DNA of 64,000 nt, from IMG/VR virus record IMGVR_UViG_3300017987_000001, positions 143,858-207,857 of that record. One strand, written 5' to 3'. Position numbers and translations under genes: made by a program. Shown one piece after another: positions 34,169-42,650 of this stretch (positions are counted from its first letter, which is position 1; each line of letters starts with the position of its first letter). The notes beneath the pieces were generated by a model, which was not told the origin of the DNA, searched no databases, and saw only the letters and a list, made by a program, of their open reading frames with translations. This DNA comes from a virus.

Positions 34169-34543
34169 CTAGAACCTATGACTTGGCATCGGCGGCAGGT
34201 CGTCTTCCTCGACGATCTCGGCCACCATGGATTGTGTCTCTGCTTCCAGAGCGGCAGCATCCTGCTCTTCCCGCTCGTATTCCCCACTGGCGCGCTTCTC
34301 TTTCTCGCGCTTGAGTATCTCCGCTACACGGTGCTGGTAGTTGGCAAGCTCTTCTTTGGTAGGTGTGAACAGCTTCCCGCCGATCCATACTGCCGCCCGC
34401 TCATCGTAGTCCTGAATGTCGAGCAGCAGCGAGAGCGCAGCACTCCTGACGGCCTCCGTTCCGCCAGTCATGTACGCCCACAGCACGCGCGCAGCCTTCT
34501 CACCGGTATACGCGAACTCGATGAGCACTGCGTCGTCACTCAC
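34169..34543 (-). CDS. Protein of unknown function
   Basis: 124 residues from a GTG at 34543, overlapping the preceding gene by 8 nt. Helical, acidic at the C-terminus, no recognised motif. Confidence 0.6.
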   Translation of the reverse strand: MSDDAVLIEFAYTGEKAARVLWAYMTGGTEAVRSAALSLLLDIQDYDERAAVWIGGKLFTPTKEELANYQHRVAEILKREKEKRASGEYEREEQDAAALEAETQSMVAEIVEEDDLPPMPSHRF

Positions 34544-34868
34544 GGGTACCGTTCCCTTTCACAACACGAATCAGCTTCTTCACCGCAGTCAGGATCCTCG
34601 GCTCGCCAGCCTGTTCATCGGCTTCGAACGGCCGATTCTCATCCGACCCGGCGTACTGCACATTGATCTTGTTGGAGGATGGCCACCAGTTCAGGATGTA
34701 CTCACGCGCCCTGAACTGATGGCCTCCTGAGATATCACGACACTCGATCCCGTACTTCTGACAGAGTGCCTGAAGGATTGGCAGCCACTTCTGGAGTCGC
34801 TTCTTCCGCTCACGGCGGCGCTCGCGACGCTCCAGCCTCGCTGTCTTGTATTGATTGGTTGCCTGCAT
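34536..34868 (-). CDS. Basic protein of unknown function
   Basis: 110 residues with a strongly basic first third (RLERRERRRERKKR), which suggests nucleic-acid contact, and a single Cys pair (CQKYGIEC). No family recognised. Confidence 0.6.
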   Translation of the reverse strand: MQATNQYKTARLERRERRRERKKRLQKWLPILQALCQKYGIECRDISGGHQFRAREYILNWWPSSNKINVQYAGSDENRPFEADEQAGEPRILTAVKKLIRVVKGNGTRE

Positions 34869-34903
34869 ATGAGAGTTGTACTGCGTGCAACCAGCGACGT
34901 CAA

Positions 34904-35341
34904 CTACTCACGTTGCGAGCGCGGGACGAGCGAGAACTCCGTCGCTACGAGATCGAACCCCGCAATGAAGTCCTCCACGACGATGTACTTGCGTGGGGTT
35001 CCGTTGCTGGAATTCGTCGGGTCGGGTATCGCATCTCCGCGCATGAGCTGCTCGTACAGCTTCAGCGGATCGTGCCCGAGCGCCTTGGCGAGATTGATGA
35101 ACGACTTCGCGCGCATTGCATCCTTGCGCGAGTAGTTCTCGATCGTCGACCGGCCGACTCCCGCCTTCTTCGCGAACGCGCCCATCGTCATGCCCTTCTT
35201 CGCATTGTGCTGCTTGATGAGCGTAAGAAGTGCGGGCATCAGCTCGCCCATGTACAGATCCACGCCCCAAGGCTGTCGTCCGTGCAGTACCTCTGCCAGC
35301 ACGTGTGCCTCGTGAGCGTACGTCTTGTCCTTCGTCGCCAT
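34904..35341 (-). CDS. XRE/Cro-like helix-turn-helix regulator
   Basis: 145 residues from the ATG at 35341 with GAGGAGG upstream. MTMGAFAKKAGVGRSTIENYSRKDAMRAKSFINLAKALG has the Cro/C1-type helix-turn-helix spacing. The DNA encoding SFINLAKALGHDP is shared with the gene at 18714. Likely a transcriptional regulator and one candidate protein for the palindromic sites. Confidence 0.7.
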   Translation of the reverse strand: MATKDKTYAHEAHVLAEVLHGRQPWGVDLYMGELMPALLTLIKQHNAKKGMTMGAFAKKAGVGRSTIENYSRKDAMRAKSFINLAKALGHDPLKLYEQLMRGDAIPDPTNSSNGTPRKYIVVEDFIAGFDLVATEFSLVPRSQRE

Positions 35342-35366
35342 ACGTCCTCCTCGTTCTGTTGAGCTG

Positions 35367-35849
35367 CTATGCGACCTTGTACTTCGCGAACGCCTTGGTG
35401 ATCGCTGCATCGAGATCTTCCAATGCGAGGATCATTCGGCGGTGCTTCAGAAGCTCGTCCTTCGTAGCATCCGTCTTCAACTGCTTCGAGTTGCGCTTGC
35501 TGTAATCGCGGTTACCCATGCCGTTACGCAGCGAGGACTTGGCGCGACGCAGGCGCTTCTGGATATCGCGACTCACTTCATTGAGCGTCGGCGTCGTCGT
35601 GTAGCCGTGCTTCGTGTGCACGACCACGCCGAGAGAGCGACGGATATCCGTCAGCACCTTGCCCAGCGGCCTGTCGACACTATCACGCGCGAGCGCAGCG
35701 ATGAGCGCCGCCTTCTCGTGATACTGTGCCGTGGCCATGTGGTTTTCGAGCTTCTGGTGCGGCTTGTCCGGGAGTCGGAACGTGCGAGCACGCCCTACGT
35801 ACGTGATTGCTTCCTTCTTCCGCTTCGGCGCTGTTTTCGTCTTCACCAT
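35367..35849 (-). CDS. Basic protein of unknown function
   Basis: 160 residues, rich in Lys and Arg throughout, probably helical. Could coat or bind nucleic acid. No family recognised. Confidence 0.6.
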   Translation of the reverse strand: MVKTKTAPKRKKEAITYVGRARTFRLPDKPHQKLENHMATAQYHEKAALIAALARDSVDRPLGKVLTDIRRSLGVVVHTKHGYTTTPTLNEVSRDIQKRLRRAKSSLRNGMGNRDYSKRNSKQLKTDATKDELLKHRRMILALEDLDAAITKAFAKYKVA

Positions 35850-35858
35850 TTCTTTCTC

Positions 35859-36593
35859 CTAACGACGGGTGTTCACTTTCGACCCCGCCGGTTTTTCACT
35901 CAGCCCGCGTCGCTTGGCTTTGTTCACTGCCACCCCGTAGTTGAAGGCCGTGAACGGCAGCCCCTGCTGACGGACCGCCTCTCCGAGGAGCGTGTCGCCA
36001 CCATTGTGACTCAGCCGCACGTCGGGCCAGTCGATCTGCTTCATGACATCCGTGCGGAGCCACCAGTAGGCTCCCTGTGCGAATGTGATTCCGGGGGACT
36101 TGATACCGGGCGTTCGGGTCGCACACATCTCCGTGGGCTTCCCTTTGAACCACGTCGCCTGCTTGATGAAGTCCCACTGCCCCGGAAGGTGGTGCACGTA
36201 CCACGACTGCCCAACATACGAGCAGTTCGGGACGCGCGCGATATGTCCTGTTGTCTTCTGCCACCAATCGCTCTTGTCGATATACGAGTCGTCATCGAAC
36301 CAGAGGATCCATGGGGTTTGCGGCTTCCACGTCTCCATCTCGTGGAACATCAGCCGCATGGCCTTGTACTTCGGCTTGTTCTCTTCGCTGAAGAGGTACT
36401 CGAAGTCCGCGCTGCCGTGCTTCTCCTTGAAGCCCATCACAAGCTTCTGCGACGGCTTGCCAATGGTATTGCACCACAGCCTGATCACCGCCTGATCGAG
36501 CGGCGTGTAAGCGAACAGCGAGCGAAGGAGGCGCGTGTGCAGGGCAAGATCGTTGCCGTACAGGAGCGCGTAAATTGTCACGAACTCATTCAT
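35859..36593 (-). CDS. GT-A-like glycosyltransferase
   Basis: 244 residues. PWILWFDDDSYIDKSD carries the DxD metal motif after a hydrophobic strand, and the surrounding aromatics resemble GT2-like proteins. It is 20 kb away from the sugar cassette and stands alone, so it may act on a different acceptor, perhaps DNA or a virion protein. ATGA overlap with the upstream gene. Confidence 0.7.
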   Translation of the reverse strand: MNEFVTIYALLYGNDLALHTRLLRSLFAYTPLDQAVIRLWCNTIGKPSQKLVMGFKEKHGSADFEYLFSEENKPKYKAMRLMFHEMETWKPQTPWILWFDDDSYIDKSDWWQKTTGHIARVPNCSYVGQSWYVHHLPGQWDFIKQATWFKGKPTEMCATRTPGIKSPGITFAQGAYWWLRTDVMKQIDWPDVRLSHNGGDTLLGEAVRQQGLPFTAFNYGVAVNKAKRRGLSEKPAGSKVNTRR

Positions 36594-37117
36594 TGGCGTC
36601 TCAGATCCTTAGACATCATCCTACTGAAGAGCCGCTGCTTCACGTCGAAGATCGCATTCTTGATGCTGTCGATCTTGCGATAGCCCTTCTTCGTGACCGC
36701 ATCCAGCTCTTCGATGGCTTTGGATATCACTCCCGTGAAGTGCGATGCCGTCTCGACTACCTGAGGACCGTTCGCTACCTGCTTGAGCGCAACAGCGAGA
36801 TGGTCCACGAGCGCGGCATTGAACTCCGCAGGCGGCAGCGACTCGATGCCGGATATCATATCCCAATACTTGAGCGGAATGCGCATATCATGCTGATCAT
36901 CGTCGTCCGGGTCAACGCGCTTGCGCACGTCACCGTGCCGGAAGGCAACAGCAACTTCGTTGACGACGATGACCTCGAAGTCACAGCCGGGATACGCAAT
37001 CACGACGCTAGGCAGTGAGTTCTTCCCGCCCTTCACGACCACTGACGAGAAATTACTCCGTCGAGATTTCTTCAAAAGTCTGGGATCCAAGCCAGACCAC
37101 GACTTACGTTTGGCCAT
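36590..37117 (-). CDS. Protein of unknown function
   Basis: 175 residues. The N-terminal half has a beta-like SLPSVVIAYPGCDFEVIVVNEVAV and an acidic DDDDQHD; the second half is helical and basic. First gene after the intergenic region that carries the plus-strand small RNA. Function unknown. Confidence 0.65.
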   Translation of the reverse strand: MAKRKSWSGLDPRLLKKSRRSNFSSVVVKGGKNSLPSVVIAYPGCDFEVIVVNEVAVAFRHGDVRKRVDPDDDDQHDMRIPLKYWDMISGIESLPPAEFNAALVDHLAVALKQVANGPQVVETASHFTGVISKAIEELDAVTKKGYRKIDSIKNAIFDVKQRLFSRMMSKDLRRQ

Positions 37118-37132
37118 TTCACCCCCTCATCG

Positions 37133-37160
37133 TTGACTTACATCACCCAAGGTGTATCAT
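37133..37160 (+). promoter_or_regulatory. Sigma70-type promoter for the small RNA
   Basis: TTGACT (37133-37138), 16 bases and TATCAT (37155-37160) each match five of six consensus positions. It points into the intergenic region away from the neighbouring genes, which run the other way. Confidence 0.65.
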
Positions 37161-37166
37161 TGCTCT

Positions 37167-37298
37167 GCTTGGCGGAGAGTTCGGGAGGCAGATCACAACT
37201 TCAACCCCCCAGCAAGTGATTTCCGATACAGACAGTGGGGCACTGCTCTGTCCACCAAGCAACAACGGCGACCCAGCCCGGGTCGCCGTTGCTTTTTT
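37167..37298 (+). ncRNA. Small RNA candidate, plus strand
   Basis: Between a predicted promoter and an excellent terminator there are about 130 bases with no open frame. Internal foldbacks include CAGTG-GGG-CACTG within ACAG...CTGT, and ATCAC/GTGAT. It runs opposite to every gene nearby. A trans-acting or antisense RNA is likely; the sequence does not say which target. Confidence 0.55.
37263..37298 (+). terminator. Rho-independent terminator (plus strand)
   Basis: CAACGGCGACCC pairs with GGGTCGCCGTTG (12 bp) around AGCCC, then C and six T. The best terminator in the window and the only one with a perfect T-run. Confidence 0.85.
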
Positions 37299-37311
37299 GG
37301 ACGCGTCCAAC
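37297..37311. promoter_or_regulatory. ACGCGT-centred palindrome copy
   Basis: TTGGACGCGTCCAAC with AAT after it, immediately after the terminator T-run and before the stop of the gene at 37315. 15 of 16 core positions agree with the 22717 copy. Confidence 0.55.
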
Positions 37312-37314
37312 AAT

Positions 37315-37638
37315 CTACTTGGAGTCGGATGCAGAGCTGGACTCCTCCTCGTCAGGCTTCGCCTCACCGGTCGCACGCTTCTTCAGCCCGTCTTCGAGCG
37401 CGGTGCCGCCGATGAACATCGCCGACACAGTAGCGACAACCATGCCGAAGATCTCCGCCATGTTGTTGACGATCTCGGGATCCTCTCCCTCCGGGAGCCG
37501 CCCCAACAACATGAAGTAGCTCGCCACGACCGCCAGTATGGCGAAGACGCCCTTCCGACTCGCGAAGATGTTACCGAGAGACTTGAGTCCTCCGTACTTC
37601 GCAAGCTGCTCCACGGCTTTCGCGACATGGTTCTTCAT
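37315..37638 (-). CDS. Small membrane protein, holin-like
   Basis: 107 residues with two hydrophobic spans (GVFAILAVVASYFMLLG and FGMVVATVSAMFIGG), a basic N-terminus and an acidic, Ser-rich tail. That pattern is common among class II holins, but no lysin is nearby, so the role is only possible. Confidence 0.6.
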   Translation of the reverse strand: MKNHVAKAVEQLAKYGGLKSLGNIFASRKGVFAILAVVASYFMLLGRLPEGEDPEIVNNMAEIFGMVVATVSAMFIGGTALEDGLKKRATGEAKPDEEESSSASDSK

Positions 37639-37666
37639 CTCTGCATCCTCCCATTGCGCCGGGGGC

Positions 37667-38395
37667 CTAGATCCCGGCCGCTTTCAGTGCCTTCTCGACG
37701 TCTACCACGAGCTGCTTCGCGATCGGCAGCTGCTCGTGAAGCGCTTCCGCCACCTCTTCCAGCTTATCATCCGGCGTCTTGTCGCGCTTCGCGAACTCGC
37801 GCAGCCGGACCAGCAGGTCGGGCAGCAGCTCGCCGTTGACCTTGGTCAGGACCGTGGTCGCCGTCTTGATCGGGCGTGAGAGGCCGCTCGGGACGCCCTT
37901 GTCGTCGTCCTTCTTCGTCTTCTTCGGATCCTGCTCGCCCTTGTACTCCTTGACGGCCTCGATGAACTCGTCGGAGTTCTTGAACTTGCCCTTCTCCCAC
38001 GCCAGCTGGAACTTCGCGCGGTCGTCGGGATCCTCGATCTTGACGAGATAGAGCATCGCGCGCCACGGCCAGAGGTCGGCAAGCTTCTTCACTTCCGACT
38101 TCTTGAAGAGCCGCGAGAACTTGATCGCCGCGTAGACGAGTGTCTTCTCCTCGCCGAGATACTTGATGATGTCCTCGACGACGTGGGCACCGTAGGTCTT
38201 CTCGTGAAGCTCCTTGCCCTCCTCGTCGGCCATCGTACGAGCGACAATGCCGAGATCGTACTTCCAGACGAGGTCGACCTTGGTCATCTCGTGCTTGCGG
38301 TTCGCCAGCTCGTTGACGTCGTCGCGGAACTTCGACTCCGCAGCCTTCAGCATGGACTTCTTCTGCGTCACAGTGATCGTTGCAGCTTCAGCCAT
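37667..38395 (-). CDS. Unknown protein, weak resemblance to DUF1016/ParB-like N-terminal domains
   Basis: 242 residues from the ATG at 38395 (GGAGG upstream). YGAHVVEDIIKYLGEEKTLVYAAIKFSRL followed by WPWRAMLYLVKIEDPDDRAKF is similar by eye to the Y-G-x-x-x-x-x-L...W-x-x-x-x-x-L-x-x-I-x-D-x-x-x-R layout of DUF1016 N-terminal domains. The C-terminal half is a long charged helix. DNA-linked function is possible. Confidence 0.55.
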   Translation of the reverse strand: MAEAATITVTQKKSMLKAAESKFRDDVNELANRKHEMTKVDLVWKYDLGIVARTMADEEGKELHEKTYGAHVVEDIIKYLGEEKTLVYAAIKFSRLFKKSEVKKLADLWPWRAMLYLVKIEDPDDRAKFQLAWEKGKFKNSDEFIEAVKEYKGEQDPKKTKKDDDKGVPSGLSRPIKTATTVLTKVNGELLPDLLVRLREFAKRDKTPDDKLEEVAEALHEQLPIAKQLVVDVEKALKAAGI

Positions 38396-38429
38396 TACGT
38401 CCTCCAGTTTCCCGATTCCTCCGCAGGAA

Positions 38430-38861
38430 TCACTTGTCGTCCGCTGAATCCTCAGGGACGAGATACCCTCCGTCTGACATTGCGGCCTGTTTGAACAGCC
38501 GCCGCAGTTCCTTCGCCGCACACCACCGCTCGTGCACGTTTAGAAGGCCGTGCGCAGTTTCGCGCACGGAGAGCGCTACCACGTGGAGGTCAAGCTCCAC
38601 AAGCGCGGCATGCTCCTCTGGTGTGAGTCCTTCCGTCAGGATGTTGTACACGGGGCTGTCCTGCATGAGCCGCACGAGCGTCGATAGATTCTCCGCAAGA
38701 CGCTCGTCCGGTCGCATAACAGCCAGCCGCCCGAACAGTACCTTCGCCTGCTCGGAGATGTGCGACTCCGTCATCTCCTCGCCGAGCTTCTTCAGATCGT
38801 CAGCGCTCGGGTAGGATCGTGACTTGAGCTTCTCCGGCGGGAGAAGCGGGCGCTCTTTCAT
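38430..38861 (-). CDS. Protein of unknown function
   Basis: 143 residues from the ATG at 38861 that overlaps the upstream TGA (ATGA); an ATG at 38870 adds three residues. Helical, no recognised motif. Confidence 0.6.
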   Translation of the reverse strand: MKERPLLPPEKLKSRSYPSADDLKKLGEEMTESHISEQAKVLFGRLAVMRPDERLAENLSTLVRLMQDSPVYNILTEGLTPEEHAALVELDLHVVALSVRETAHGLLNVHERWCAAKELRRLFKQAAMSDGGYLVPEDSADDK

Positions 38862-39349
38862 GGTTGCCATTTCTGTCTCAGCCCAGCGGCAAATGCGTCG
38901 AACGGCAAAACCGTGAGCCGCGAGCCATCGTGGCCGTTCCGAATGATCGCGTTGACGCCCGGGATGACCGAGACGTCGGCATCGTGGATGATCCAGTTGC
39001 TCTTGGCGACCAGCGGGAAGACCACTCCTACTTTCAGTCCTTCTTCGTGCGTCGCGCGGGCTTCGATGAACGCCTGCGCGATCGGATGCTTCATGAAGGA
39101 TTTCAGCAACAGGTCTCCGATGACCTGCCCCTTCAGTTTGGTAACGGTGACATATACGGGTGGGTTGTACGCGTCGTTGAACCACTCGAACCCGAACTCA
39201 TCACCGGCCTCGTGCGCCAGCTCTCGGGCATCCTCATCATCCAACAGGATGGAGAGGAGCCGGTTGAGCATGCGAATGTCATAACGCTGCTCCGATTGCT
39301 GCCGCTTGTCGGCTTCGAACTGGTCGAAGCCGGGAAAGAGATTGTTCAT
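38858..39349 (-). CDS. Protein of unknown function
   Basis: 163 residues. The second half is beta-like (VYVTVTKLKGQVIGDLLL, SNWIIHDADVSVIPG). Overlaps the XRE gene upstream by 4 nt. No family recognised. Confidence 0.6.
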   Translation of the reverse strand: MNNLFPGFDQFEADKRQQSEQRYDIRMLNRLLSILLDDEDARELAHEAGDEFGFEWFNDAYNPPVYVTVTKLKGQVIGDLLLKSFMKHPIAQAFIEARATHEEGLKVGVVFPLVAKSNWIIHDADVSVIPGVNAIIRNGHDGSRLTVLPFDAFAAGLRQKWQP

Positions 39350-39924
39350 ACCGTTCCCTCATCACACAGCGAGTCGGTGAGCTTCCTGATATAGTTGCGC
39401 ACGCGACGGAGCCACTCGCAGTCACGGAAGTTGACGAAGAACATGAAGACGGGGATGTTGAGCACCTGCGCCAGACCACGCACGTACGTACCATTTGGCG
39501 CTGTGTCGTTGCGCTCCCAGTACGAGATAGTGGTCTGTGCGACTGGGATACCCTTGTCAGTCATGAGCTTCGCGAGGCGCCACTGTGGGACGCTCCGCTC
39601 TTCTCTGAACCTCCGTAGATTCTCTCCGAAGTGGTAGTCGTAGTGCGTGGGTGGTTGGGGGAGCGCGGGCAGATCTAAGATCTGCCCGGGCGGGACAGCT
39701 ATGTACGCTTCATCCGATAGCTCATTGTTCTCGGTATCGAACTTCAGGTCTTCGAAGTGGTGCCAGTAGAGCTTGCGACGCCCATTCCACTGTACGGCGA
39801 CCTTGTTGAAGTTCGACACACGAGTCGTTTGCTTGCGTACCGCGATACCCTTACGATCCTTCTTCGCGACCAACAGCTTACCGTTGGCCGCATACAGATC
39901 CGTACGCGCCCACACAACCCCCAT
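39346..39924 (-). CDS. Protein with C-terminal XRE helix-turn-helix domain
   Basis: 192 residues. An N-terminal beta-rich domain (about 1-85) is followed by FGENLRRFREERSVPQWRLAKLMTDKGIPVAQTTISYWERNDTAPNGTYVRGLAQVL, a full Cro/C1-type HTH. Probably a regulator that senses something through its N-terminal half. Lies just upstream of the replication block. Confidence 0.75.
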   Translation of the reverse strand: MGVVWARTDLYAANGKLLVAKKDRKGIAVRKQTTRVSNFNKVAVQWNGRRKLYWHHFEDLKFDTENNELSDEAYIAVPPGQILDLPALPQPPTHYDYHFGENLRRFREERSVPQWRLAKLMTDKGIPVAQTTISYWERNDTAPNGTYVRGLAQVLNIPVFMFFVNFRDCEWLRRVRNYIRKLTDSLCDEGTV

Positions 39925-39970
39925 GTAGTAGCTCCCTCCTCAAGCAACCCATATGCTATCTGAAGTGGAA

Positions 39971-41167
39971 CTACGATTCAAGCGGCTCGTCGTCTTCGCA
40001 CGCAACTTCCGGATCCTGAACCGTGGACTCCGGAATGGGCATAGCACCCACCCATTCCTTGTAGTCGTTGATGCCCAACCGCTTACGGAGTTCGACCATA
40101 AGCTCAGGATTCGACTGAACAGCCAGCCCCACATCCTGCCCGGAAACCGCCTTCAGCCCGAGCTGTCGACAGTTGAACGAGCGCGTGAGCGCCGTCATAT
40201 TCTCCGTAGAGGGTGTCACCTCAATGAGATCCTTTACCGCCGCTTTCTGCTGCGACAGCATTTCGGCGGTAGCGTGATTCCAGTCGAAATGCATTCGTGC
40301 GAGCGGGCCAGAATGATCGTAGACGAACAGCGTGTCGATCGAGCGCTTGTGCTCGCCAAACGAGTTCTTCTCCGATCGGAGCCTGAGCTGCGTCAACGTC
40401 TGCTCGGACCCGCGCTGATCCTTGATGCGGCGGATGCTGAGGTACACGGTCGCGTAGAAGTCCTGCGCGATACCGCTCGGCTTCGACTTCTCGTGGCCGG
40501 TACGCCCATCCATCTTCTGCTTCTCGTGGTTCACGTAGATCATCGCCATCGGCCAGCCTGCAAGCTTGCTGGCATACGTCTTCAGCCACTTCGTCCAGAG
40601 CAGCGCTTCGGACGAGTAGTCGCGCTTCGCCGAGCCGTCCTTCGCGATCTGTTCTCCGCGCTCCTCCGTGGCTGCGCCACTCAGGCTGTCCAAACCTACT
40701 GCGATGAGGAAGTCGCGACTCGGCTTCTCCTTCTTCATCCACTCGATAATCCACGTCAACGACTCCTGCGCTGCATCGACGCTGGTAACGGGACGCATGA
40801 GGATGCGCTTCGCCATCTCGCCGCATGTTGACTTCAGCATCGGTGCGCTGATCTTCTCGCCTTCCGTCTCCACGAGCCAGCCGGATCCCGTGAAGCTGCA
40901 GATGTGCCGCATGAAATCAAGCAGGAGCGCCGACTTGAACGACTCGGGCGGCCCAGCGATGCCATACGACTTCCCGAGGATCAGCTTGTCACTACCGAAC
41001 AGGTACTCCAACGCCAGCGACTGGAGCGGCAAGCCGACGTGCCGCTCGTTGATCAGTTCGCTGGCGTAAACGCCCTCCGCGCCGAACTGATTCTGTGCGC
41101 CATGCAGCAGCCCAAGGTGGGCGTCGGCAGGCATTGCTGCAGTGGCTTTCGCTTTTCGCTTTCCCAT
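39971..41167 (-). CDS. RecA-like recombinase
   Basis: 398 residues with GGAGG upstream of the ATG at 41167. GPPESFKSALLL is the Walker A motif (GPPESxKS, typical of UvsX/RecA), AVGLDSLSGA the Walker B strand, and QLRLRSEKNSFGEHKR a candidate for the second DNA-contact region. The family forms filaments on ssDNA for strand exchange. Its leader has a 9-bp inverted repeat (41179-41232) and a palindromic site just beyond. Confidence 0.88.
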   Translation of the reverse strand: MGKRKAKATAAMPADAHLGLLHGAQNQFGAEGVYASELINERHVGLPLQSLALEYLFGSDKLILGKSYGIAGPPESFKSALLLDFMRHICSFTGSGWLVETEGEKISAPMLKSTCGEMAKRILMRPVTSVDAAQESLTWIIEWMKKEKPSRDFLIAVGLDSLSGAATEERGEQIAKDGSAKRDYSSEALLWTKWLKTYASKLAGWPMAMIYVNHEKQKMDGRTGHEKSKPSGIAQDFYATVYLSIRRIKDQRGSEQTLTQLRLRSEKNSFGEHKRSIDTLFVYDHSGPLARMHFDWNHATAEMLSQQKAAVKDLIEVTPSTENMTALTRSFNCRQLGLKAVSGQDVGLAVQSNPELMVELRKRLGINDYKEWVGAMPIPESTVQDPEVACEDDEPLES

Positions 41168-41178
41168 GATTCCTCCAA

Positions 41179-41232
41179 GGTGGGCGGCCGTAGGTCATCA
41201 CGTGGTGCCCCGTTTTAAATGCACCGCCCACC
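41179..41232 (-). promoter_or_regulatory. Long inverted repeat in the recombinase leader
   Basis: GGTGGGCGG and CCGCCCACC pair perfectly over 9 bp with 36 bases between them, just before the ribosome site of the recombinase gene. In mRNA it would form a long-looped stem; the loop contains CACGTG. Confidence 0.45.
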
Positions 41233-41239
41233 CACGATT

Positions 41240-41258
41240 GTTGAACGCGACCAACTAT
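41240..41258. promoter_or_regulatory. ACGCGT-centred palindrome copy
   Basis: GTTGAACGCGACCAACTAT, matching the palindrome at 22717 at 14 of 16 core positions with the flanking TAT preserved. It overlaps the stop codon of the gene at 41255 and faces the recombinase leader. Confidence 0.5.
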
Positions 41259-42649
41259 TGACCAGCGTTACCCGGAGTCTCTCCCTTGTTCTTCGCATCG
41301 TTCAGCATGGTGAGAGCCTGAGCGAGGAGCGCCGGGTCGACCGCACCGCCCGTCACCGCCGGACCGGGAGTGTGCGGAGCCGCATTGGGCGACTGAGGCG
41401 TCTGCTGCGTCTGCGGCTGCTGCCCGGCAGGTGCCGAGAACTCAGACGGAGTCGCAGGAACTTCCGGACCGGACGGGGTCTCTTCGTCGCCTCCGTCACC
41501 GGAACCCCAGCCGTCGTCCGCAGGCGGAGCCTGCTGAGTCTGCGGGGGAGCCTGTTGCGTCTGCTGAGTCTGCGGAGGCGCCTGCTGCGTCTGAGACTGC
41601 TGCAGCTGCTGCTGCGCCGCCCCCTGCAGTCCACCACCGCCACCCGTGGCATACGCCTGCCGCACGCCGCCGCGCATGCTGTTCTGCAGCGCCTGCCAAC
41701 TACCGCACGTGCCCTCGGGGAGCATCCCCTCGTACTCGCTGCGACCGAGTGCGAAGTCGAGCAGCTCGACCGGGAACGCCCGCTTCAGGTAGCCGATCTG
41801 CTGCTCTGCCGTGTGATACCGGAAGAGCTGGGGCCACGGGGTCCAGAAGCTGCGCACGCGATTCTGCATCGCCTCGTTGAGCGGCTTCTCGGCGAGCATC
41901 TCGATGTCGTAGTGCGCAATCTCCGTCTCCGTCTTCTCGGCCTGAAAGATCTTCATGATCCGGCCGTGCTCGGGCGAGCACCAGTCCCCGAGCTTGAAGC
42001 CGCGAGCACACAGCTCGTCGAACGCGCGACGTCCCTCTTCCGTATCCGTCGGCGGAAGCTGCGCAGGGAACTCGAAGCCCTCAACTTGCGCATTGCCCAG
42101 TCGCGAGAACGCCATGAGGATCGAGAGCGAACCCATGAAGAGCACCGGGAATCGCGGCTCTTCCTTGCCCGTGACGCGGTTCTTGCAGGGCTTACCCTTG
42201 ATCGCCGTGGCAGCCGCCTGCGCGAACATGTGCGTCTGGACCTTCGATACCTTCGCACCCCGTCCCGGACCGCTCTGGGTCCAGCCGTACCACTCCTTCG
42301 GGATGTCGTGCGGACTGTGCTCTGCCACCGTCAGCAGGGCATTGGTCAGCTTGGTCGTCGGATCCTCACCATCCAGCTCGGGGATCCGCGTGATGTACGT
42401 GAACGACTCGAATGCACCGAGCTTCTTCGCGACAGGCTCGGTCTCAACAGCCGGGCCGAAGTGGTCAAACTCGATGCTGTTACGCATCGGTTCCCAGCCA
42501 CCCTCTCGCGGAGCAGGGAAGATGCGGATCTCCGTGAATGTCTTCCAGTCGGGCAGCTGAGTCGAATGCGGCGTACCGGGCTGCTTGATCATGAACCCCG
42601 GAACGCCATCGAGTCCGCCACCGCCACCAGCACGATCTCTGAACGCCAT
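41255..42649 (-). CDS. Possible single-stranded DNA-binding protein with Gln/Pro-rich tail
   Basis: 464 residues from the ATG at 42649. The first 300 residues are a mixed fold with two Cys (CKNRVTG, CARGFKLGDWC) and no catalytic motif; the last 150 are Gln-, Pro- and Gly-rich with many QTQQ repeats and a DDGWGSGDGGDEE acidic patch, the kind of tail that recruits partners in ssDNA-binding proteins. Its place between the recombinase and the polymerase supports a replication accessory role. The ssDNA-binding call is inference. Confidence 0.5.
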   Translation of the reverse strand: MAFRDRAGGGGGLDGVPGFMIKQPGTPHSTQLPDWKTFTEIRIFPAPREGGWEPMRNSIEFDHFGPAVETEPVAKKLGAFESFTYITRIPELDGEDPTTKLTNALLTVAEHSPHDIPKEWYGWTQSGPGRGAKVSKVQTHMFAQAAATAIKGKPCKNRVTGKEEPRFPVLFMGSLSILMAFSRLGNAQVEGFEFPAQLPPTDTEEGRRAFDELCARGFKLGDWCSPEHGRIMKIFQAEKTETEIAHYDIEMLAEKPLNEAMQNRVRSFWTPWPQLFRYHTAEQQIGYLKRAFPVELLDFALGRSEYEGMLPEGTCGSWQALQNSMRGGVRQAYATGGGGGLQGAAQQQLQQSQTQQAPPQTQQTQQAPPQTQQAPPADDGWGSGDGGDEETPSGPEVPATPSEFSAPAGQQPQTQQTPQSPNAAPHTPGPAVTGGAVDPALLAQALTMLNDAKNKGETPGNAGQ

Positions 42650-42650
42650 G

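Noticed and set aside
39953-40831. 292-codon plus-strand open frame
   Set aside because: Opposite strand of the RecA-like gene; no ribosome site or domain.
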